Source of the DNA: JANQSS01 sp965249735
Lineage (GTDB): Bacteria > Bacteroidota > Bacteroidia > Chitinophagales > Saprospiraceae
Assembly: GCA_965249735.1 (NCBI GenBank)
Contig: CBDFMS010000018.1
Location: forward strand, 1-64,000
Direction of reading: 5' to 3'
Length of the DNA: 64,000 nt
The notes beneath the pieces were generated by a model. The model was not told the origin of the DNA. It was given only the letters and a program-made list of their open reading frames with translations, and ran no database searches. Position 1 is the first letter of the stretch. Each line of letters opens with the position of its first letter. The translations under genes and the position numbers were made by a program. This document shows, one piece after another, positions 63,319 through 64,000 of the stretch.

Positions 63319-64000
63319 ATGCCACAAGTCAGTGCACCTATAGCAGAATTTCGTACAGCTTTCAGTTCAGCTGAAGTCGCTCGAAAGAATATTGATACCA
63401 CAGCGATGACCATCACCGATGTACTCATCGCCCAGGCTGGTGAAGCGCGAGGTCACGGATACTATATCGAGCGCGAACAGCTCGAGGTCTACATGACTTC
63501 AGCCAATAAGGAGTATCCGGAAGGACTTCCCATGAAATATGGTCACAATTGGAACAATTTGGGCAAGGGCTTAGGTCGATTTTCCAATCTCAAGATGAAA
63601 GGTGATCGCCTCTATGCTGATGCTGGATTTTATAAGACAGCAGATAGCTCTCCAACCAATCCGGGCATGGCCACCTACGTATTGAACCAGGCATCAGAGG
63701 ATCCAAAGTCCCTCATGATGTCCATCAAGTTTCAGCGAGAAGGCTACTATCAGTATGACAAGGCCAAGACGAAGATCAAGGTCTTCTACTACGACGAAGA
63801 CAACCATCAATGGGTGCGCCCGATCAAGGAATTTGGCAAGGTCTACGTCGAGGTCAATCGAGCTGTCTCATGCGATGTGGTGGACGATGGAGCACTGACA
63901 GAGTCAATGTTCGGCACCAATTCTATCCAGAAGGCATTCAGTTACCTGGCCAGCCTGCCAGGATTTTCTGACTGGGTCAAAGATCACGTCGAGTCTATCC
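63319..64000 (+). CDS. Prohead-protease-like protein, truncated by the window edge
   Basis: An open frame from ATG 63319 (MPQVSAPIAEFRTAFSS) runs without a stop for 227 codons to the window end. It contains EARGHGYYIEREQLEVYMT and GHNWNNLGKGLGRFSNLKMK, with GMATYVLNQASEDPKSLMMS further on, reminiscent of phage head-maturation proteases. It implies that head genes follow to the right. The assignment is tentative. Confidence 0.55.
   Translation, partial: MPQVSAPIAEFRTAFSSAEVARKNIDTTAMTITDVLIAQAGEARGHGYYIEREQLEVYMTSANKEYPEGLPMKYGHNWNNLGKGLGRFSNLKMKGDRLYADAGFYKTADSSPTNPGMATYVLNQASEDPKSLMMSIKFQREGYYQYDKAKTKIKVFYYDEDNHQWVRPIKEFGKVYVEVNRAVSCDVVDDGALTESMFGTNSIQKAFSYLASLPGFSDWVKDHVESI

Larger units (their letters stand above)
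39958..64000 (+). mobile_element. Incomplete prophage (left part; continues beyond window)
   Basis: The region has a leftward HTH repressor with divergent early genes, a primase-helicase, a dense run of tiny genes, holin and M15 endolysin, tail-like genes, a fibre-like protein and a prohead-protease-like start. G+C in the early and late modules appears higher than in the flanking core genes. No integrase, terminase, portal or capsid is visible. The left boundary is uncertain and may lie anywhere between 38.1 and 40.0 kb. Confidence 0.75.

Overview
The window looks like a chromosomal segment of a Bacteroidota bacterium, possibly a Saprospira/Lewinella-like lineage (lineage guess only). Supporting signs are two proteins with type IX secretion C-terminal sorting domains, a TonB/ExbB/ExbD/ExbD cluster, the L28-L33-DUF4295 trio typical of the phylum, TAnnTTTG promoter boxes, and mostly no Shine-Dalgarno sequences. 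No rRNA, tRNA or CRISPR array was recognised.

Positions 1-38,058 are ordinary core genome on both strands. In order they hold: a TonB energy-transduction operon; a beta-oxidation pair (multifunctional hydroxyacyl-CoA dehydrogenase/enoyl-CoA hydratase plus thiolase); a large GAF protein; an outer-membrane beta-barrel gene broken by a frameshift; two tandem carboxypeptidase-regulatory-like genes; and a T9SS cargo protein. Next come LPS/sugar genes (heptose-7-phosphate kinase, Kdo transferase, DegT aminotransferase, UDP-glucuronate decarboxylase, dTDP-glucose dehydratase), MFS and MATE transporters, an ECF sigma factor with a membrane partner, a ferredoxin, an AAA/VWA pair, signal peptidase I, a subtilase, FtsY and small ribosomal proteins.

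Positions 38,059-39,990 are a transition zone with a long intergenic region rich in inverted and direct repeats, including a multi-hairpin repeat that recurs at 53.1 kb, and two short reverse-strand genes.

From about 40.0 kb to the right edge lies what I read as an incomplete prophage. It has a leftward repressor facing a rightward early operon across a paired palindromic operator. Then come two small HTH genes, a fused primase-helicase, a 7.5-kb block of about two dozen tiny A+T-richer genes (HNH, MazG-like, zinc ribbons, membrane peptides), then a lysis module (holin, M15 endolysin), tail/baseplate-like genes, a fibre-like protein with a signal peptide, and at the edge the start of a probable prohead protease. 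No integrase, terminase, portal or capsid gene is in view, so the element continues rightward.

The most interesting signals are the multi-hairpin repeat whose outer stems differ in sequence but keep pairing, the gene flanked by 19-bp direct copies of that repeat's left end, the operator/leader architecture of the prophage switch, and two single-base frameshifts in envelope genes that may be assembly errors or real inactivation.
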